Of a stretch of DNA of 52,444 nucleotides, positions 1 through 9,812 are shown piece by piece (position 1 is the first letter of the stretch; each line of letters opens with the position of its first letter). The notes beneath the pieces are model-generated. The model was given only the letters and a program-made list of their open reading frames with translations. It was not told the origin of the DNA and did not search any database. Source of the DNA: Stemphylium vesicarium (Eukaryota > Ascomycota > Dothideomycetes > Pleosporales > Pleosporaceae); the NCBI GenBank assembly GCA_004380135.1, contig QXCR01000181.1, positions 1 to 52,444 on the forward strand, written 5' to 3'. Both the position numbers and the translations under genes were made by a program.

Positions 1-2
1 TT

Positions 3-86
3 GACGGTGAGGCACCTATTGGAGTAATAACCGACGACGAGATGGAGCTTTTATATGGGCTGGCGGATTGGGAAGACGACGAGTAA
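3..86 (+). CDS. C-terminal end of an unidentified protein cut by the window edge
   Basis: The third forward frame is open from the first base to a TAA at 84-86 and gives 27 residues ending in the acidic tail LADWEDDE. No start codon or recognisable domain is inside the window, so the family cannot be named. It could be the last exon of a real gene upstream or of a transposon protein. Confidence is limited because 27 codons can stay open by chance. Confidence 0.3.
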   Translation, partial: DGEAPIGVITDDEMELLYGLADWEDDE

Positions 87-169
87 AATAATATCGTGAG
101 ATCGCTCTGCCCGCAAAACGAGCAGCCTTATACCGGTATAGCGCCTTGGCGCCTAACGCCACCAAGCTG

Positions 170-290
170 AACAATCAAGCCTCAATCAAGCCACCAAAAA
201 CGCCTCATCAAGCTAAACAATCAAGCTCGCTTCATCTAAAACAGCAATCAATCCAAGCTTATGCCTCGAGATTGATTGGCTTGATTGTTG
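170..290. repeat. Inverted/direct repeat cluster based on CAATCAAGC
   Basis: AACAATCAAGCC at 170-181 recurs as its reverse complement at 278-289, and the core CAATCAAGC is also present as direct copies near 172, 183 and 218. The arms enclose about 100 bp. It resembles a small decayed inverted-repeat element (MITE-like) or hairpin. Its right arm overlaps the end of the zinc-finger reading frame that stops at 259, so the last residues of that protein may come from the repeat. Confidence 0.4.
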
Positions 291-549
291 ACACCTCTGC
301 CAAACAGAAACAGTGGCCCGTGGCGATGCGGTGGTCTTCAAGGATATCCAGGCGCTCACAGAGCTTGCCGCAATAGCCGCATTTGCGGATGGCAAAGTCG
401 TACTGAGCCACTAGAGGATGTTTGCAGCTATTTCTGCAGACATGTGAAGGAAAGTGCCCTCGCGCCCTTCGATGTTCTTCCAGGTCAATCGCATGCGTAT
501 AGGTGCGGCCACAGAAACATTCAAGACGATCGGCTGAGCGAAGGGTCAT
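259..549 (-). CDS. Small C2H2-type zinc-finger protein
   Basis: A 96-residue reading frame from the ATG at 549 (an upstream in-frame start would give 148 residues, but the extra part is low-complexity). It contains two finger-like units. The first has C-x-C followed by H-x(4-5)-H (LECFCGRTYTH...EEHRRARGH). The second is a clearer C2H2 unit (CGYCGKLCERLDILEDH...TGH). The spacing fits the fungal C2H2 type that ends in ATGH. Such proteins bind nucleic acid or act as adaptors in the nucleus; no target can be inferred. The C-terminal end overlaps a repeat. No partner gene is evident nearby. Confidence 0.58.
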   Translation of the reverse strand: MTLRSADRLECFCGRTYTHAIDLEEHRRARGHFPSHVCRNSCKHPLVAQYDFAIRKCGYCGKLCERLDILEDHRIATGHCFCLAEVSTIKPINLEA

Positions 550-1343
550 TTCGACGATTAGATCGATGGTAAGCGAATCAGTTACAACCGGGCGTAATGA
601 GAAAGACAGTGAATAGCGAGTAGAGGGGTGGGAAGATGACGGATAAAGGGTTGCCAGTCTTTTGTCTACTCCACGAGCTTGCTTGTCGTGGTGTTGGAGC
701 ACCAAGTACCAACCCCGCTCCAGGAACGAATGGAAGCTTCTTATCCGTTAATGCTGTCTAGATCACGAGAGTGAAGGCTGGTAGGGCCGATGTGACCAGA
801 AGCTTACCAGCAAGTCTACCTTGGCCGTAACTTTATCTCTCATCTACCCCGCACTACCTTGGTAGCGCAGTGCACGAATCAACCCAGCAGGTATTACGTG
901 AGATGAGAGTGATCAGGGAAGCCAAGCCAACGAACTTATTCCATCATATCTCTGTGCAGAATCGGCTAACTTAAACATAGCGGCAGCGTTCGTAAGAAGA
1001 AGATAGTATCAACAACGAGTACAAGAAGTGTGAGAAATCTGTTGGTCTACAATAGTGCCAAAATTATCGCGGTGCAGCTATGCTCGAAACACCAAACGAG
1101 GATAGAGACACGTAATCGTGATATTGTAGAAGAGCGTAAGAAGAGGGAGCTGCAACTGCAAACTTGAAACTCTAAACCTAAAACTACAAACCTAGGAACA
1201 CCGCGTCCGGAGAGATTGCGAAGGCACATAAGCTTAAGACGGCGAAGGAGAAGCGTGTAGCGTGTGACGTAGGCAAGGTAGTGCTGGAGAGAGGAACGAT
1301 CGAAGATGTCTGCATTTGAGGTTTGCGCTGCCATGCCTCCAGG
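550..1343. other. Stretch without a supportable gene
   Basis: Several short open frames occur on both strands, but none shows a conserved motif. The only structured signal downstream is the possible spliced minus-strand gene listed next. Part of the interval may be the 5' region of the zinc-finger gene (minus strand). Confidence 0.4.
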
Positions 1344-1646
1344 CTACTGGGGCGGAGTGGTTTGGCATAAGTTCGAGTGTCGCATGATACCACAGAGGCG
1401 GCCAGACGCCTCAGCAACACGACTGAAACTTTTACCGACGCCTCTGCCAGACGTTAGCTGCATCTTGATGGAGAACTTCGAACCTCCCTACGATCTTTGT
1501 CCTGCGAGAACCCGGAGTCTGAGACGGATCTCAGCGTCTTCGGGATGGTCTTCCATTGCGGCTAGCGGAGACGCCGCCAATGCTGATACTGGCTTGACAC
1601 GTTCTTTCCTTTTTCCAACGTCGCCTGGCGATCTGGCCTGCATCAT
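1344..1646 (-). CDS. Possible small two-exon gene of unknown function
   Basis: A minus-strand frame starting at an ATG near 1646 reads through KERVKPVSALAASPLAAMED to a donor GTAGGG at 1491. A CTAAC branch point lies inside the candidate intron and the acceptor CAG ends at 1444, giving a 48-nt intron that matches the genome-wide size. The second exon ends at a TAG at 1344. The product would be about 84 residues, basic, without a recognisable domain. The intron signals are the main support; the start is uncertain and the whole model may be fortuitous. Confidence 0.22.
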
Positions 1647-2063
1647 GTGCAGCGATCTAGAGACAGAAGAGACGGCTGAGCTGAGTGTGCTGATACAGCG
1701 GAAGTATCTTTGATGGAGAAGACGTTGACTACGAATTTGGCCTGGAGCTGGAAGCCAATTCTCTCTCACAAGCACGAGCAGGGCTTCTCATAGAACTAAG
1801 GGTTTGCAGGTCTCCCGTCTGTTTTTATAAGAACAAGCCCAAACATGCATAGACAAAGGTCAGCACGAAAGTAGACAGTGCTCAACGAGGAAAAGAGCTG
1901 CCTCCCGCATAGAGTGCCGTGAATGCACAGGTGCAACAAGACATTGTAAGCTAGAATGCTTAGCGCTAAGTAGTTGATCTATCCTCACGTAGGCTGCTCT
2001 AGAGTGCGAACTATCTAATTACGGTAACAGTGGAACACGAAGTAGAGTGCTGACCAAAGAGCA

Positions 2064-2112
2064 CTAGCGTGACAAGCACGAGAGAACAAATGTCTGGTGC
2101 TTGCCACGCTAG
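2064..2112. repeat. 49-nt palindromic repeat, copy 1
   Basis: The arms CTAGCGTGACAAGCAC and GTGCTTGCCACGCTAG form a 16-bp stem with one mismatch around a 17-nt loop. A second copy of the same length and loop size sits at 25379-25427. This one lies about 65 bp downstream of the small GPI-type gene (minus strand). It could be a miniature palindromic transposon, a transcribed hairpin or a protein-binding site. Confidence 0.65.
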
Positions 2113-2177
2113 TCCCGAAACGCCACCAGCCGAACAGTACCAGGCAACATGTCATGCTACACCATAAACATCCCCGC

Positions 2178-2555
2178 TCAGAGCATCAAAGCCGCAGGGA
2201 GCATGGAGACAGCCATGACGAGCAGAGTCTTGTACATCAGCATCTCCCTTGCGCCATCTTTCCAGCTCGATGTGGCGGAGAAAGGAACGCTGGGCGCGGA
2301 GGGCGCGGAGAAGTTTCGAGTCGCATTGGTCCTGTTGTCCCAGTAGGGTAGTGGCAGGCGGAGGGACGGGCTGGTTGGGAAGAGAAGAGGCCGCGAGCCT
2401 GTCGCATCTGCGGCGCTCAGCGCGCTCGTGACAGTAGTCGTCGTCGTCGTCTTGCAGACCTCGCTAGTAATGTTTGCAACACTAGCGTTACTCTCTCGCT
2501 GCTCGAACGACGCAGTTGACAGTCCGACGAGTACCAAAAAGCACAAGAATCTCAT
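2178..2555 (-). CDS. Small secreted, probably GPI-anchored wall protein
   Basis: A 125-residue intronless frame. Residues 1-16 form a classic signal peptide (MRFLCFLVLVGLSTAS). The middle is rich in Ser/Thr/Ala, with a run of threonines and several N-x-S/T sequons (NAS, NIT, NRT, NAT). The last 21 residues are a hydrophobic segment ending at the C-terminus, as in proteins processed for a glycosylphosphatidylinositol anchor. The inferred location is the outer plasma membrane or cell wall. No catalytic domain is present. A structural or adhesion-type small wall protein is the natural reading, but such composition can also arise in unrelated small secreted proteins. Confidence 0.52.
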   Translation of the reverse strand: MRFLCFLVLVGLSTASFEQRESNASVANITSEVCKTTTTTTVTSALSAADATGSRPLLFPTSPSLRLPLPYWDNRTNATRNFSAPSAPSVPFSATSSWKDGAREMLMYKTLLVMAVSMLPAALML

Positions 2556-2799
2556 CGTGGGAGGCTATGTTTTCGCATATGATACCGGGAATGCTCCTCA
2601 AGTACATTGTACGTTGACTGAAAGCCAGATTAATGTAGACGATCCTCCGACTCTATGCGCAACACTTGTCGAGGCCAGCACAAAGATGCGGGCCAGTATA
2701 TTCTTCACGCGCATTCACTGCACCTACAAATACCGCCAGAGCCACGCAACCCAAAAACCAAATCTCATCGCTGTCTTTCTCATACTGTAGACCAAAAAC

Positions 2800-3903
2800 A
2801 TGGAGTCCATCGTCTCCAAAGTGCACGCCGAGCTCGTTGAACTCGCAGCAACATATGCAGACGCCGGGCGTGAGAACGTCACGCTCAGTCTGATGGCAGA
2901 CTTCCAGCGCGCTGTGTTCCCGCTGCTCGACGAGCGCATTCGCATCAAGGACCTCGAGCAGTCCGAGGAGCTTAGGGACGAGATGATACAACTGCTTGGA
3001 GACGAGCATCCCACGGAGCCTGCATGGCCCTACCTCGACCAGCTGGACAAGCAGGACAGGTGCTTCGCCAAGATGGGGTGTAAGTTCCAGCTTGGAGCAG
3101 GACTCTACAGGTCGCCGTCATGCGAAGAGCACTTTGTGTGCAAAAACCACCAGTCGAGCCCTTGCATCGCGAAGCACGAGCAGGCACCGGACTATATCAG
3201 CAAGACTAAGCACGATGAGAAGGAAACAGCTGCGAGCCTAGAGAAGCCAGAAAACGAGCCCCGAGTGAGGGCAGATCTGGCAAAAAGTGTGTTTGGGGAT
3301 GAGGAAGCAGACAGAGCAGATGCAGTAGAGAAGTCTGCGGGTAAAAGAGACGCGGACGATGACCGATTATCCGAGTCTCAGGCGGAAGAGATTCCCGAGA
3401 AGGAAAAGCCAACCAAAGAAGCAGCGGCTAAAGGGGCAGCAGACACAAGCGCTTTGAAGGGGATAGTTTCTTTCGCCGACAAACTGGGAGATTTAAGAAT
3501 GGCTGACGAGGGCAGTGAGAAGCCGACAGCTCCTTCCATGGCAACGGGATCTACTGCGGTAATAGAAGAGAACCCAAAGCGTGGTGACGAGAAGGCGGAA
3601 AAGCTGAAAAAGCTGGAAAATAAAGCTGTCGACGAAGAGCACCGCCCTGCAAAGTTCAAGGTTGAAGACGCGCAGTACCTTTCCGTCGACGACTTTAGCT
3701 ATGACCGCGGCAGCTTGATGAGCGAGGTCCAGGTGTGTCAGCTGCGAACAAAATCTGGGGCGCTTGTGTGGGTTCCGATGGAAGACTACCTTCGGCTCAA
3801 ACACGAGTACGTCAGGCTAGCCTCCAGCGACGAGAGCGAGTGGGATGATGGCATCGTGAAGGGAGAGGACGTGAATCGGCAGAACGCGAATGTCGGAAAG
3901 TAG
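2800..3903 (+). CDS. Hypothetical protein with Cys-bearing N-terminal half and low-complexity charged middle
   Basis: A 367-residue intronless frame from the ATG at 2800. Residues 1-90 are predicted mostly helical. Residues 87-125 carry five spaced cysteines (CFAKMGC, PSCEEHFVC, SPC) that could bind metal. Residues 140-290 are a Lys/Glu/Ala-rich, probably disordered stretch. The last 75 residues return to mixed composition (DFSYDRG, VWVPMEDYLRLKHEY) and end in an acidic tail. I do not recognise the family. It is convergent with the DUF1996 gene. Length and steady composition make a real gene likely; nothing in it reveals function. Confidence 0.72.
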   Translation: MESIVSKVHAELVELAATYADAGRENVTLSLMADFQRAVFPLLDERIRIKDLEQSEELRDEMIQLLGDEHPTEPAWPYLDQLDKQDRCFAKMGCKFQLGAGLYRSPSCEEHFVCKNHQSSPCIAKHEQAPDYISKTKHDEKETAASLEKPENEPRVRADLAKSVFGDEEADRADAVEKSAGKRDADDDRLSESQAEEIPEKEKPTKEAAAKGAADTSALKGIVSFADKLGDLRMADEGSEKPTAPSMATGSTAVIEENPKRGDEKAEKLKKLENKAVDEEHRPAKFKVEDAQYLSVDDFSYDRGSLMSEVQVCQLRTKSGALVWVPMEDYLRLKHEYVRLASSDESEWDDGIVKGEDVNRQNANVGK

Positions 3904-4231
3904 ACATGGCGGCAAGAGGTCAACATCGAACATGCGCAACCACGCGTAGGCTTTCTACGGTTTTCTTAGCTGGAGATGTCTTTGCGTTACTGTTATCTGT
4001 ACGAGAAGATGCAGATCTAGATTCGTGCCTCTACAATGAATAGATTGTAACCAATATAAGAAGTCTTCTGCAACAACCTCTTCTTCTAATCATATCTCAG
4101 TATTAGCGCAGTTTCTCGAGAGGCCAAGTTGGCTGCGAGACGAGTGAATCTGAGGAGCTACTGTAGTTCTGAGAGCACAGCCACTGGGCTACACTCTAAC
4201 GTGCAGGTGCTCAAAGCCTGTTCTATCTGCT

Positions 4232-5397
4232 CTACAAAGTAATATTACCACAGAGGTCCGGCTGAGGCCCAAGACAGCTCTCGTTGGCAATCGCTGCTGG
4301 CGGTGGCAGAATGCATTGGGCTGCTTGATCCGGAGACTGCAGCGAAAAGACAGAGCAGTCTTCGATCAGCCCCGACGAGTTTGTGCAGCTGCCGATCGCC
4401 TGCTGTAGTATGTCTACCTTCCACCCATTCTGAAAGTCTCCGTGGTAGCTCGAGCCTGAAACTGCGTGAGGCAAGGCTCTCAGGAAGCGGGCGCTCTTAC
4501 CTGTTCGATCGCCGTTGCTGAGCAGAAAGTGCCCAGAGACATTTCTGAAGACGGCGGTGTTCCAGACGGTCTCGTAGAACAGAGCCGGAATGCGAGCGTC
4601 GTAGTGTTCGGGACACGCGCCCTCCATGACTAGGTCTGGATAGGCTACGTGAGACTTGTGGTCAGCAGCGCTAGGAGCAACACCGTCCCAGCACGATGGA
4701 AACATCAGCTCGAGGCGAAGGCCGTTCGCGCAGTTTGCATCGATGAACGTCTTATTTGGAAGCATATGACGCGTCAGGGCGCCTTCGGAATGGCCGCGGT
4801 AGTTCAGGCAAGTGAACCCGGTAGCCTTTTCTGCGAGCGCTTCCGGCGTCTTGTCGTCCGGGCCCCACAGCGACTGCGGGATGTTTGGAGTGCGCACAGA
4901 CACATTCCGCCTGTTTGCGTCGCCGGCAACCATCGCGAAGCCCGGGGGAAAGCCGTGATCTTCTCCCCGAAGAGAAAGTAGTAGCTGTAGCGGCATCAGC
5001 CTCGGCTTTCAGACTGGATCTCCCGTGCCTACACCACCATTCCGCCAACTTGCGGGACGATCTCGATGCTACCGTTCGCGTGGGAGAACATCAGCGGCGG
5101 TGTCCAGTAAGCAGACATGTCCTCGAGGACCGCGCACGTGGTGCAGCTGGACTGCAGTAGGGCATCGTAGGAGGAGGAGAAACCCAGGTCTAGGCTAAAA
5201 GTCAGGCACCGATCTTTGACGCTCACACCACACGTACTCTGTCCCCCGTGCAGCGTGTGCGCGTGTTGCGACGGGCGTCCTTCCGAGACGATGGGATCGA
5301 TTCGAAAGACGCCTAATCGAGCATAGCACGGGAGCCGCCAGAACGCGCTGGCGACTGAGGAAAGCACGTTCATATGCAGGATCAGCCTGAGGACCAT
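4232..5397 (-). CDS. DUF1996-family secreted protein, three introns, probable 1-nt frameshift
   Basis: Fungal DUF1996 (PF09362), an extracellular family of unsettled biochemistry. The start at 5397 gives a signal peptide ending in SSVASA before the family opening FWRLPC. Conserved blocks follow in order: HTLHGGQ, CTTCAVLEDMSAYWTPPL, VGGM, FAMVAGDANRR, FTCLNYRGHSEG, LMFPSCWDG, DHKSHVAYP and SSYHGDFQNGW. Introns inferred at 5190-5237, 4985-5032 and 4456-4500 (48, 48 and 45 nt) restore family spacing. After the second intron the frame reads YYFLFGEKITAFP, then the conserved text resumes one frame over at PGFAMVAGD. The switch falls in a run of five G at 4944-4948, where one missing base explains it; the exon sum is one short of a multiple of three. 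Using a donor 2 nt upstream would keep one frame but lose the YYxLxG block. Pseudogene, sequencing error or alternative donor remain open. Confidence 0.85.
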
Positions 5398-5530
5398 ACT
5401 CGAGCTGCGGGTACGAAGCATGGGATTTATTCTTTGATTTGTTTCTACGGACTTGCACACCAACGCCTTGATATACATTCTTCTGCGCCTACAAAATGAG
5501 GGCGCTTCTTTTCTCAATTCACGTCAGTCA

Positions 5531-6991
5531 TTATGCGTTGATCTTCTTCCAATTTGCGAACTGCGCGGGGTAGAGAAGCTGCTGCTGTTCGTCCAAGTCC
5601 GCATACGTTGTGTCGTCGGGCAGGTCAAACAGCTCTAGGAACTCTGCGTGAAAGCGCTGCCTGGGCGACTTTCCGGACTGTGGTCTAGCAGGAGTCTGCT
5701 CGAGTCGCATGTTTGGCGGGGGCGCAGGGCGACGCGGCGAGATTCGAGGTTTCGCGGGCGTGGGGCTTGCTGCCGGTTCAGCAGTAGCGTACCGCGATCC
5801 GCTTCTGCGGGAGGCCGCCTTTCTCTCGTGAACCAACTCACGGAGCGGCTCAGGCCTGTCCGGCGCCCCGCTCATACACTTTTCCTCGAACTTGTTCTCT
5901 AGTCTGACTGCGATGTTGTAGAATGTAATCGACTTTTGCCGGTCGTCATTCCCTTCCATGAGAAGTTTCATCGTAGATCTAGTTTCGTGGCTGTAGCCAG
6001 TCTTGTTCTCGATGTTGTAGGACGCGTAGAGCGCGGGATCTAGATAGACGAAGCAGCGGGTGTGGGGCCGTCTTCCTGCAAAGTCGGGAGCTAGCACGTC
6101 AACCTCGGCGTCGTGTCCAACGCCCATCTTGGAGTCCCAGTACACCACCAGCACCTTCACTTTGCTGAGTATGTGCATCGGAAGCGCTTGCTTCCTGTCT
6201 CTGTGGTGCTGCACGATCCTCTCGACGATGCGGTTGCTGCGCTGGGTGACGTCTCTGGTTTCGTGGTATTTGGACCCGGCTGGGAGGGTTGACTCGAAAC
6301 GAGCGCTGTACGCATCGGCCGACCCATACCTGATACAGTAGCGAGTCTGGGAGTTTCTCATGATGTGACCAAAGGCCTCTCTGTTGTGGTTCTGCAGCGA
6401 GGGCTCGATGTGTCTATCATCGACGTCGACGTCCCACGCCATGTCGAGGTCGTCGACGAGTCTGTTAGTGGATGCTTTTGGTTCTTCCCGTGGCTCACGT
6501 TTGACCTTTCGATCTTTCGAAGGAGCTCCGAGAACGTTCGTGTATGTCGGCTCGGGGTCTGGCGTGCTGGCCGTAGCATGTTGTCCCGTCACATCTAGTC
6601 TTCCCGTGTCTGGTTCCGTCGCTTCCTGTTGCATCGCATCGTGTCCAGTTGCTTGTTGTTGTGTCGCGTCTTGTGTTGTGGTACCTTGGATCACGGTGTC
6701 ACTGTCCGACGTTGCACCAGCCTCTTGACTGGCTACTGTGCCAGAGTTCGTGTTTGCTTGCGCCATGGCGCTGTCGTACCCGGCTAGTGCCCTCTCTATC
6801 TCTTTCAGCCTCTGGTCGTCGTCATCGGTAAACATGCCCTGTTTCTGTGCCTCTAGGAGTTTCACTTGTTCTGTCTCTAGCTTCCTGTACCTATCGTCAT
6901 GGTGAGCTATTGCCGATTGCTTCTGACTCCGGGTCTTTGGCTCTCGGCTGGTGCTAGATTTATTGATTTTGCTGATAGGACTCATATTCAT
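5531..6991 (-). CDS. Hypothetical 486-residue protein with Gln/Thr-rich degenerate repeats
   Basis: An intronless frame from the ATG at 6991. Residues 1-80 are charged and helical. Residues 95-150 are low-complexity, built of degenerate units around DATQQQATGHDA. Residues 185-370 look globular (RYCIRYGSADAYSARFE, KVLVVYWDSKMGVGHDAEVD, TRCFVYLDPALYASYNIENK). A Pro/Arg-rich linker leads to a compact tail (ELFDLPDDTTYADLD, then LLYPAQFANWKK). I do not recognise the family, and there is no signal peptide or membrane segment. A TATA-like element lies about 50 nt upstream of the start. It is probably a lineage-restricted cytoplasmic or nuclear protein. Confidence 0.73.
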   Translation of the reverse strand: MNMSPISKINKSSTSREPKTRSQKQSAIAHHDDRYRKLETEQVKLLEAQKQGMFTDDDDQRLKEIERALAGYDSAMAQANTNSGTVASQEAGATSDSDTVIQGTTTQDATQQQATGHDAMQQEATEPDTGRLDVTGQHATASTPDPEPTYTNVLGAPSKDRKVKREPREEPKASTNRLVDDLDMAWDVDVDDRHIEPSLQNHNREAFGHIMRNSQTRYCIRYGSADAYSARFESTLPAGSKYHETRDVTQRSNRIVERIVQHHRDRKQALPMHILSKVKVLVVYWDSKMGVGHDAEVDVLAPDFAGRRPHTRCFVYLDPALYASYNIENKTGYSHETRSTMKLLMEGNDDRQKSITFYNIAVRLENKFEEKCMSGAPDRPEPLRELVHERKAASRRSGSRYATAEPAASPTPAKPRISPRRPAPPPNMRLEQTPARPQSGKSPRQRFHAEFLELFDLPDDTTYADLDEQQQLLYPAQFANWKKINA

Positions 6992-7039
6992 GTGATTCTC
7001 TTGTCTGTTTCGAAGACAGCCTGCATCGAAGCGCTTCTA

Positions 7040-7045
7040 CTTATA
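7040..7045 (-). promoter_or_regulatory. TATA-like element upstream of the 486-residue gene
   Basis: TATAAG on the minus strand, about 50 nt before the ATG at 6991. Several genes in this window show a TATA-like motif 40-95 nt before the ATG, which makes this placement credible. Confidence 0.38.
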
Positions 7046-7370
7046 CAGCAGGCAGAGCAGGTGGCAGAACATCAACAAGAGGGCGCCGCTAGATTTGCGC
7101 ACCCCATCCTCTTCGAGCACTTTGTATGTACAGTATTCGAAAGAGCACCAACTCAGATTTTCCGTTCCTCATTAACTTGGTGCATGTTTTAACCATATAG
7201 GCCAAGTCACATCTCAGTAGACCGAGGCGAATCCTTCTACCTACTAAACTGCATGCTACACTAGGAGCTTATGTAAGAAAACACTGAAGTCGGATGTTTA
7301 AAAGTAGCCGGCTCTTCTTGATCTGTTGAAGAGTGTTTGCACGTCCTCCTGAACCATACGCATCCATCCA

Positions 7371-7803
7371 CTACGCCCCTCCGTCCCTGCGTCTCTCTAG
7401 TAGCCGACCCGAGAAGACCCCCTCCTGAGCATACTCGGGAACGGGAGGTCTAGACAGATACCCAGGCAGAGAAGCGTTCTTTGTAGCTGGTGGCGATTTC
7501 TTGGGGGGTGGCGCCTTGGAGAGGAAATCCTCGCTCGTCTTTATGATAGGCACTGGATATGTTGTTTCCTGTGATGTCAAACAAGGACATGTGGCAAGAG
7601 TCCCGGCAACCTACAAGCTGTGTGGAGGACGGCGGCCAGTCTCGCCGTGCTGGATCTGAGTTGTAGATGTACAGCTGGCCGTTGCTCTTCTGGATGCACA
7701 GCCACACCCCTACGTTGTACCGGTCGCTTATCTCATGTCCGCGACGGAGGAAGTTGTTCTTCCGCTTTCGGAAAGACTCCTGCTGCAACCTTTTCGAGGC
7801 CAT
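7371..7803 (-). CDS. Small MADS-box-like (SRF-type) protein
   Basis: A two-exon gene of 128 residues, start ATG at 7803. Exon 1 encodes FRKRKNNFLRRGHEISDRYN followed by VGVWLCIQ, SNGQLYIYNS and DWPPS. This resembles the core of the SRF/MADS fold (basic helix, then two beta strands), in the small single-domain form that is expanded in many filamentous ascomycetes. The intron at 7569-7614 (46 nt, TTGACATCACAG end) joins QL to ETTYPVPIIKTSEDF. Exon 2 is Pro/Lys-rich and basic. DNA binding in the nucleus is the family expectation; no partner-binding extension is present. It is divergent from the ferric-reductase gene with only 121 bp between start codons, so the two may share control. Confidence 0.62.
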
Positions 7804-7843
7804 AACAATCTTGTCGAGCGCTAGCTGCAGGACGCTGGGCCTC

Positions 7844-7852
7844 TTATTTATA
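7844..7852 (-). promoter_or_regulatory. TATA-like element in the MADS-like/FRE divergent promoter
   Basis: TATAAATAA on the minus strand, about 41 nt before the MADS-like ATG (7803), in the 121-bp gap shared with the FRE gene that starts at 7925 on the other strand. Confidence 0.4.
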
Positions 7853-7924
7853 TGTGGCAAGCGCGCACTGACCACCGTTGTACTATATCAGCATGCCTAG
7901 ACGTTGCACCTAGCCTGTCCGGAC

Positions 7925-9784
7925 ATGGATCGCCCGCTCAGCCCTTCCATCTGGTACGCTGTTCTGTCTGCAGGGCTCGTAGCCTTCCTCGTTCTCTGTT
8001 TCAGCATTCGCCTAGCCCTTCGATGTCTGGCTGCACCTGTAACGGATGCCATCCTCAGGTATCTGGTGTACTCTACGACGAGCGTCTTCGGGCTATCTAG
8101 CTGGCGCATCTCAGCAAAAGATGTGCTGTTCGCTGTGCTGTATGTGAGCGCCAACGGAGTTTGCATGGGCTGGGGCGTGAACGCCGCCGAAGAGCTAAGC
8201 CGCCGGTCCGCTTCGATGCTCGCGACGAATCTCATCCTCCTGCTCCCCGGTGCCAGCATAGCCGCCGATATTCTGCACGTCTCGTCGAGAACGTACCATC
8301 AGACTCACAGCATAGTTGCCCTGGTCGCTCTGATCGAAGCTTCTATCCACGGTGGTCGAGAACTCACCGCACGCAGGTGGACTGGCGATGTCAACACGAT
8401 AAGCGGGACGGCGGTATGTGTGTATGTGTCTTTATCAGTGCGGCGATCTTACACAGCCAGATATTCGGATGCCTCGTGCTGATGACTGTCGCTTCTCTGC
8501 CCGCCTTCCGTCGCCGTGCGTACGAGATATTCAGCGTGATTCATTTTGGCTGCTCCACATCGATATGCATATTGCTATGGCTCCACGTCCCCCAAGCAAA
8601 CAAAGCTGGGCGAGCTCAAGTCATCGTGGGGACATGTATATGGGCCGCGACCTACACGCACAGAAACATCCTCCTCGTCTATCGCAACTTCTCCGTGAGC
8701 AAGCCCAGCACCCGCATCCAGGTGGAGAGCGTGCACAACAGTCTCCAAGTCAAGGTCAGGCTCCCTAGGCCCTGGAAAGTCAGGCCCGGTCAGTATGTCT
8801 ACCTTACCATGATGAGGCCTGGCTTCTTCTCGATCCTCCAGCGCCATCCGTTCATGGTGGCAGGGTCGGAGGCGCAGGACCACGACTTCCAGCTGCGCAT
8901 CCAGCCGAGGGCTGGCTTCACGAGTCGACTCTTGACGCGGACCCTTGGCGGAACGAGGGAGTTTAGCGCTTTCGTAGAAGGGCCCTACGGACACGGATTC
9001 GACTTGCAGAACTTTGGCACGGTAGTTCTGTTTGCGAGCGGGATTGGAATCGTCGGCCATCTTGCGTACATCCAGAAGCTCGTGCTCGACTACCGGCAGT
9101 CCAAGACCAAGACCCGAGATCTTCTCGTGGTCTGGCACGTGGACAACAAGTACCAGCTGGACCTGGTGTGGGAGGTCATGAACAACGTGCTGAGGAGAGA
9201 CGATCTTCCGGCGACTGCGATGCGCCGAGATGCACGCGCTCCCTACGGAAGCGGAAAGATGGACCGACACTTGGGCAGCAGCAGTAGCAGCAGCAGCAGC
9301 AGCGAAAGCCCAGGCTTACGGCCTGCGCCGCACGGAGAGAATGCAAGTGTTGCAGCATGGCGACCTAATGCCACCAAGCGCTAATGCTTTCCAGATCATC
9401 GACGTCTACATCTACGGCGACTACGAGATACTAGACGAGGCAGGACAGGCAGTGCCCTACAAACGCGCGGGCAGCCGCATTGCTGAGGTGCAAGGAAAGC
9501 CAGACGTGCGGCAAATCACCAGCGACGTGCTCGAGACGGGCGTGGGAAGAATCGCAATCTGCGGTAGGCTATGTCATTTTCTATTGCTACAGTAGTTCCA
9601 TCCATTGACCCAAGCAGTATGCGCACACCGACAGATGAGGCACCAGGCGCGAGACGTGGTTGCCCGCACGAGCCGTAAGCGGGTGAGGTATCGGGAGCTA
9701 GACTTCCAGCCGTTTGAAGCGAGGAGGTCTACTAGAGGAAAGAGGTCCTTGCCGATCAAGTGTCGCGGGATCGAAGCAGCTTAG
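7925..9784 (+). CDS. Ferric-reductase-type transmembrane flavocytochrome (FRE/NOX-like)
   Basis: A membrane flavohaem reductase that moves electrons from NADPH through FAD and haem to an acceptor outside the cell, typically ferric iron. The model has four exons and about 570 residues, with introns at 8414-8460 and 9564-9617 and one near 9349-9394. The N-terminal half holds six to seven hydrophobic segments with paired histidines (HQTHSIVALVALIEASIHGG, IHFGCSTSICILLWLH). The FAD motif is RHPFMVAG, the nucleotide-binding loop FASGIGIVGHLAY, and the C-terminal motif RIAIC. The linker between the two nucleotide-binding halves carries a serine run from an (AGC)n tract. The reading frame changes after it; acceptor TTTCCAG at 9394 fits, but the donor (weak GTTGCA at 9349 or GTGCTG at 9187) is unsure. 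FRE genes are common Starship cargo. Confidence 0.86.
9275..9303. repeat. (AGC)n microsatellite in the FRE coding region
   Basis: About nine AGC/AGT units in tandem encode a serine tract in the FRE reading frame (alanine in the next frame). It is prone to length change and lies just before the frame switch of the gene. Confidence 0.7.
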
Positions 9785-9812
9785 ATAGAAAACAATGCAC
9801 CTCAGATTCACC

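Noticed and set aside
2178..2351. Plus-strand frames opposite the GPI-type gene
   Set aside because: The minus strand has a signal peptide, sequons and a C-terminal hydrophobic tail; the plus-strand products are shadows.
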